The position numbers and the translations under genes were made by a program. This document shows positions 5,133-8,179 of a stretch of 8,179 nt of DNA, piece after piece. The notes beneath the pieces are model-generated. The model saw only the letters and a list, made by a program, of their open reading frames with translations. It made no database searches and was not told the origin of the DNA. The stretch comes from Oscillospiraceae bacterium (GTDB lineage: Bacteria > Bacillota > Clostridia > Oscillospirales > Oscillospiraceae). Numbering within the stretch: position 1 is the first letter of the stretch; each line of letters opens with the position of its first letter. Where the stretch lies: assembly GCA_009776905.1 (NCBI GenBank), contig WRMX01000020.1, forward strand, positions 11,907 to 20,085. Reading direction: 5' to 3'.

Positions 5133-6419
5133 CTATTCAAGGAATCCTTTGTAGTGTCTCATCAGCAGCTGGGATTCCAACTGCTTGATCGTTTCGAGCG
5201 CAACGCTGATTACGATGATGATCGACGTGCCGCCGAGAGAAATGCCGGAATTTTTGGCGGTCGGCGAGAAATGCGCGATCAAAATCGGAGTGACGGCGAT
5301 GATGCCGAGATACAGCGCGCCGAACAATGTGATTTTTGTCAAAACCTTTTGTATAAATTCACTTGTGGGCTTGCCCGCGCGGAATCCGGGTATGAACCCG
5401 CCGTTCTTCCTCAGATTATTCGCAATTTCTATCGGATTAAACTGGACCGTCGAATAGAAATATGAGAAGAAAACAATCAATAGGAAATACAATATCGCAT
5501 ATGGAATGCTTGTGGTGTCGAACACCCGCATGATCCAGCTATTCTGCCACTTGGGCACGAACACGACAATCGTGGCAGGCACCGAAGCGATCGATTGCGC
5601 GAAGATGATCGGAAGGACGCCAGACATGTTGACCTTCATGGGAAGGTGCGTGGACTGGCCGCCGTACATCTTCCTGCCGACGACGCGTTTGGAATATTGG
5701 ACGGGTATCCTTCTTTCCGAGTTTGTGACGATGACTATCAGGACAATGATCGCAAGCGCGCCCAGAAGCATCAACACGTAGATCCACCAGTTGCCCGGAG
5801 TGGCGACCACGGAACGGATCATCGTGCCAACGGAGGATGGGAAGCGCGCCACGATGCTGACGAACAGAATGACCGAAATGCCGTTGCCGATGCCAAACTC
5901 GGTGATTTGCTCGCCCATCCACATGAGCAATGCGCTGCCCGTCATAAACGTCGCAACGATGGCGATGGGAGGCCAAATGCCTGTGGCAGTCGGGCTGAGC
6001 ATCCCATTGTTGCTTATGAGGATATAATAGCCATATCCTTGCAACAATGCGATGGCTACCGTGGAATACCTTGTGACCTTCTCCAGCTTTTTCTTGCCGT
6101 CTTCTCCGCCATCTTTTTGCAGACGCTCGAGAGCGGGAATTGCAATCGTCAGAAGCTGGATAATGATGGATGCGTTGATGTATGGCTGTATGGACAAGGC
6201 AAAAATCGAAGCGCGCTCCAATGCGCTGCCCGACATCGTGTTCATCAGCCCGAGTATCGTGTTGTTGAGCCGCGTGAAATAGTCGCTCAACATTGCCGTG
6301 TCGACATATGGGACGGTGATCGCGTTTCCGAGCCTGTATAAAAGGACCATGAACATCATGAAGAGCAGCTTTTTGCGTATCTCGTCGACTCTCCATGCAT
6401 TGCGCAATGTAGCAATCAC
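5133..6419 (-). CDS. secY: Protein translocase subunit SecY, GTG start
   Basis: SecY forms the channel of the SecYEG translocon in the cytoplasmic membrane, through which proteins are exported or inserted. The 428-residue protein has the usual ten hydrophobic segments, beginning near 18-37 and ending near 396-410. Diagnostic segments are the N-terminal TLRNAWRVDEIRKK, SIQPYINASIIIQLL (76-90), EFGIGNGIS (174-182), SERRIPVQY (234-242), the cytoplasmic loop GFIPGFRAGKPT (341-352) involved in SecA and ribosome contact, and LESQLLMRHYKGFL near the end. The start is GTG at 6419, one base after the rplO stop. It gives the family opening M-I-A-T-L-R-N-A-W and follows GAGGTGGT (6425-6432), which lies in the last rplO codons. 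Translation is therefore probably coupled to L15. The stop is TAG. Confidence 0.98.
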   Translation of the reverse strand: MIATLRNAWRVDEIRKKLLFMMFMVLLYRLGNAITVPYVDTAMLSDYFTRLNNTILGLMNTMSGSALERASIFALSIQPYINASIIIQLLTIAIPALERLQKDGGEDGKKKLEKVTRYSTVAIALLQGYGYYILISNNGMLSPTATGIWPPIAIVATFMTGSALLMWMGEQITEFGIGNGISVILFVSIVARFPSSVGTMIRSVVATPGNWWIYVLMLLGALAIIVLIVIVTNSERRIPVQYSKRVVGRKMYGGQSTHLPMKVNMSGVLPIIFAQSIASVPATIVVFVPKWQNSWIMRVFDTTSIPYAILYFLLIVFFSYFYSTVQFNPIEIANNLRKNGGFIPGFRAGKPTSEFIQKVLTKITLFGALYLGIIAVTPILIAHFSPTAKNSGISLGGTSIIIVISVALETIKQLESQLLMRHYKGFLE

Positions 6420-6420
6420 G

Positions 6421-6861
6421 TTACACCACCTCGGCCTTTCCGCCGGCATCGATGATTTTTTGCTTTGCCGACTCAGAGAATGCCGCTGCCTTTACATGCA
6501 GCTTCTTTGTGAGCGTCCCGTTGCCAAGCAGCTTGACGCCGTATTCGCATTTGCTCAAAACTCCCGATTCCAGCAGCTCATCGACCCCAACGGTCGCGCC
6601 GTCGGGAAACCTATTGAGCGCTGCGACATTGATCGCTGTCAACGGCTTTGCAAATATGTTGTTGAACCCTCTCTTGGGGACGCGTCTGGCAAGCGGCATT
6701 TGCCCGCCTTCAAAACCTCTGCGGATACCGCTGCCGCTGCGGGATTTTTGGCCCTTGTGCCCGCGGCCGGAGGTTTTTCCATTGCCGGTGCCGTGGCCGC
6801 GGCCCTTGCGTTTGCCCTCGCGGACAGAGCCATCCACCGGCGAAAGATCGTGCAGGTACAT
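6421..6861 (-). CDS. rplO: 50S ribosomal protein L15 (uL15)
   Basis: L15 is a late-assembling 50S protein with a long basic extension that threads through 23S rRNA. The 146-residue protein starts MYLHDLSPVDGS. Its glycine- and lysine-rich N-terminal extension, GRGHGTGNGKTSGRGHKGQ, covers about residues 21-39. RRGFEGGQMPLARRVPKRGF follows, and the globular C-terminal domain ends SAKQKIIDAGGKAEVV. ATG at 6861 follows AAGGAGG by 10 nt, 18 nt after rpmD. Its last codons carry the secY ribosome-binding site, and its TAA stop is one base from the secY GTG. rplO-secY adjacency is conserved across bacteria. Confidence 0.98.
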   Translation of the reverse strand: MYLHDLSPVDGSVREGKRKGRGHGTGNGKTSGRGHKGQKSRSGSGIRRGFEGGQMPLARRVPKRGFNNIFAKPLTAINVAALNRFPDGATVGVDELLESGVLSKCEYGVKLLGNGTLTKKLHVKAAAFSESAKQKIIDAGGKAEVV

Positions 6862-6879
6862 ATACTCACGTCCTCCTTT

Positions 6880-7059
6880 TTATTCTTCAACGACCGTGAT
6901 GAGGTATTTGATTTGCTCGATTTTCCCTCTGGTCTGCGGATTATCGGGTTGGACAGTTTCGCTGCCAATCTTTGTAAGTCCAAGGGATTTGGCGGTGGCG
7001 ATGTGTTTGTCGTGCCTGCCGCTCAGGCTCTTAATGAGCTTAATTCTAAGTTCAGCCAT
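6880..7059 (-). CDS. rpmD: 50S ribosomal protein L30 (uL30)
   Basis: L30 is a small 50S protein found in most bacteria. The 59-residue product starts MAELRIKLIKSLSGR. It shows the family order: a first beta strand (LRIKLIKS), the helix segment KHIATAKSLGL, then IGSETVQPDNPQTRGKI and the terminal strand KYLITVVEE. ATG at 7059 is preceded at 9 nt by AGGAGG. Another in-frame ATG two codons earlier sits only 3 nt from that site, so the later one is used. It lies 26 nt after rpsE and 18 nt before rplO. Length and position are typical. Confidence 0.97.
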   Translation of the reverse strand: MAELRIKLIKSLSGRHDKHIATAKSLGLTKIGSETVQPDNPQTRGKIEQIKYLITVVEE

Positions 7060-7085
7060 GTGCATTAGCCTCCTGCTATGAATTA

Positions 7086-7616
7086 CTATATGTCGTCGAT
7101 GCTTTTCCCGCGCGTTTTGGCGACCTGGGCCGCATCGCGCAGGGATTTGAGCCCCACCATCGTGGCGGCGACGACATTTTGCGGATTGTTCGAGCGCAAG
7201 CACTTAGTCCTGATGTCGGAAATGCCGGCGGCTTCGACCACCGCGCGGACTGCCGTGCCCGCGATGACGCCCGTTCCGGGAGGCGCGGGCTTTAACAAAA
7301 CCCTGCCGGCGCCGAAAACGCCGATGACCTCGTGCGGGATCGTGCTGCCCGAAATCGTAATGGTCGTAACGTTCTTTTTTGCATCTTCGATGCCCTTGCG
7401 AATGGCTTCGGACACTTCGCCCGCTTTTCCTAAACCAAATCCGACCCGGCCTTTGCCGTCGCCAACGACGCAAAGCGCGGCGAACTTGAATATACGGCCG
7501 CCCTTGACCGTCTTTGCGACGCGGTTCAGGGAAACGACTTTCTCAGTAAACTCCGATGGGACTTCCTCTTTGCGGTTATCCCTCCTGTTGTCTCGCCTGT
7601 TGTCTGTATATGCCAT
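7086..7616 (-). CDS. rpsE: 30S ribosomal protein S5 (uS5)
   Basis: S5 contributes to decoding accuracy and lines the mRNA entry path with S3 and S4. The 176-residue protein has a charged N-terminus and then the S5 double-stranded RNA-binding-like domain: VSLNRVAKTVKGGRIFKF (28-45) and VVGDGKGRVGFGLGKAGEV. The C-terminal domain contains PAPPGTGVIAG, IRTKCLRSNNPQNVV and a final ARGKS-like TRGKSIDDI. The VKGGR loop near residues 37-41 is the spectinomycin-associated region and looks normal. The N-terminus holds three near-identical D-N-R-(R/K) units (residues 5-16). ATG at 7616 follows GGAGGAGG at 8 nt and lies 19 nt after rplR; rpmD follows after 26 nt. The length is slightly greater than usual because of the N-terminal repeat. 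Confidence 0.98.
   Translation of the reverse strand: MAYTDNRRDNRRDNRKEEVPSEFTEKVVSLNRVAKTVKGGRIFKFAALCVVGDGKGRVGFGLGKAGEVSEAIRKGIEDAKKNVTTITISGSTIPHEVIGVFGAGRVLLKPAPPGTGVIAGTAVRAVVEAAGISDIRTKCLRSNNPQNVVAATMVGLKSLRDAAQVAKTRGKSIDDI
7569..7604 (-). repeat. Three tandem 12-base units in the rpsE N-terminus
   Basis: On the minus strand, units GACAACAGGCGA, GACAACAGGAGG and GATAACCGCAAA lie head to tail and encode DNRR, DNRR and DNRK. The first two differ at two bases, and the third is more diverged. It lies within a variable, charged part of S5, before the conserved domain. Confidence 0.85.
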
Positions 7617-7635
7617 GTACGTTTCCTCCTCCCCG

Positions 7636-7995
7636 TTAGAATTTCAATCCGCCCTCGCGGGCAGCTTCAGCCAATTCCTTCACGCGACCGTGGTAAATAT
7701 ACCCGCCCCTGTCGAACACGACGCTCTCGATGCCCTTTGCGGCCGCGCGTTCTGCGACCATGGCGCCGACCTTGCGGGCGGCTTCTTTGTTGGAGCCCGA
7801 TCCTTCAAAGGCTTTTTCGACCGACGAAGCGGAACACATCGTGTGCCCTTTCGTATCGTCGATTATTTGCGCGTAGATGTGTTTCTCGCTGCGGAAGACA
7901 TTGAGCCTGGGCCTCTCCGGCGTGCCGGCTACCTTGCTCCGCACTCTTTTGTGGCGCTTCAAGCGCTGCGCGTTAGTATCAGGTCTTTTAATCAT
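7636..7995 (-). CDS. rplR: 50S ribosomal protein L18 (uL18)
   Basis: L18 binds 5S rRNA and, with L5, docks it onto the central protuberance of the 50S subunit. The 119-residue product opens with MIKRPDTNAQRLKRHKRVRSKVAGTPERPRL, which contains the basic 5S-binding tail and the GTPERPRL hallmark (about 24-31). It continues with NVFRSEKHIYAQIIDD. The conserved C-terminal part has AAAKGIESVVFDRGGYIYHGRVKELAEAAREGGLKF, where FDRGGYxYHGRVK is diagnostic. ATG at 7995 follows GGGAGGTGT and lies 16 nt after rplF; rpsE follows 19 nt downstream. Size and position are as expected for the spc cluster. Confidence 0.98.
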   Translation of the reverse strand: MIKRPDTNAQRLKRHKRVRSKVAGTPERPRLNVFRSEKHIYAQIIDDTKGHTMCSASSVEKAFEGSGSNKEAARKVGAMVAERAAAKGIESVVFDRGGYIYHGRVKELAEAAREGGLKF

Positions 7996-8011
7996 TTAGG
8001 CACACCTCCCT

Positions 8012-8179
8012 TTATTTTGCTCCCGTCTTGCCTTCTTTTGTTCTGACATATTCGTTAAGATATCTGATGCCCTTGCCCTTATACGGCTCAGGCGGTCTTT
8101 TTTTTCTTATATCGGCGGCAAATTGGCCGACTTCCTGCTTGTCTATGCCGCTGACGATGACCCTGGTGGGCGAGGGGAC
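8012..8179 (-). CDS. rplF: 50S ribosomal protein L6 (uL6), C-terminal part only
   Basis: L6 lies near the sarcin-ricin loop and the factor-binding site of the 50S subunit. Only the last 55 codons are present; the rest lies beyond the right edge. The frame is open from the edge to TAA at 8012-8014. It shows the diagnostic C-terminal sequence of L6: PSPTRVIVSGIDKQEVGQ, then AADIRKKRPPEPYKGKGIRY and a lysine-rich end (KTGAK). RPPEPYKGKGIRY is the near-invariant family signature. rplR begins 16 nt further on. The gene is truncated only by the window boundary, with no sign of a break in the visible part. Confidence 0.97.
   Translation of the reverse strand, partial: VPSPTRVIVSGIDKQEVGQFAADIRKKRPPEPYKGKGIRYLNEYVRTKEGKTGAK

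Noticed and set aside
4662..5465. 267-codon open frame on the + strand across adk and secY
   Set aside because: It crosses two opposite-strand conserved genes and has no independent coding features.
5595..6341. 248-codon open frame on the + strand across secY
   Set aside because: It is an antisense shadow of secY. The translation is full of D, R, H and Q with no domain pattern or ribosome-binding site context.
6420..6449. Upstream start for secY adding ten residues
   Set aside because: It would overlap the end of rplO and add residues absent from SecY proteins; the GTG at 6419 fits the family and its ribosome-binding site.
7078..8046. 322-codon open frame on the + strand across rpsE, rplR and rplF
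   Set aside because: It is antisense to three clearly identified ribosomal-protein genes and shows no recognisable domain.

Overview
The window is one long minus-strand operon, read from the right edge (8179) to the left (about 100). It carries the downstream part of the spc ribosomal-protein cluster joined to the alpha cluster. In transcription order the genes are rplF (3' end only), rplR, rpsE, rpmD, rplO, secY, adk, map, a small KOW-domain gene, infA, rpmJ, rpsM, rpsK, rpsD, rpoA and rplQ. Every gene in the run is intact apart from rplF, which is cut by the window edge.

The organism is most likely a member of Bacillota, and probably class Clostridia. The reasons are: strong AAGGAGG-type Shine-Dalgarno sites before most genes; adk and map between secY and infA; a KOW-domain (L14e-like) gene between map and infA; rpsD between rpsK and rpoA; an adenylate kinase with a four-cysteine LID; and the cysteine-bearing forms of S4 and L36. 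This is a family and synteny inference made by eye, so it does not reach genus level.

Right part (about 8179 to 6421): large-subunit proteins L6, L18, L30 and L15, plus small-subunit S5, separated by gaps of 16-26 nt. Middle (6419 to 3159): the SecY translocon channel, adenylate kinase, methionine aminopeptidase, the KOW protein and IF-1. Most junctions here are very tight (1 nt, 2 nt, a 4-nt ATGA overlap, 2 nt), and three genes start with GTG or TTG. Left part (3123 to 161): L36, S13, S11, S4, RNA polymerase alpha and L17. The only gaps above 60 nt are secY-adk (69 nt) and rpsD-rpoA (79 nt).

After rplQ there is a 16-position hairpin that probably ends the operon. On the opposite strand, bases 1-81 hold an open frame ending in TAG that looks like the C-terminus of a convergent gene. 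The operon therefore seems to stop at rplQ, and not to run on into ECF-transporter or truA genes.

Together the genes supply ribosome assembly (L6, L18, S5, L30, L15, L36, S13, S11, S4, L17), translation initiation (IF-1), N-terminal methionine removal (Map), membrane protein insertion and export (SecY), adenylate balance (Adk) and transcription (RpoA). I see no mobile element, CRISPR array, tRNA, rRNA or defence system. This is a core housekeeping region, and I do not find a previously undescribed system. The most interesting items are the poorly understood KOW protein, the cluster of non-ATG starts, and the left-edge hairpin with its convergent frame.
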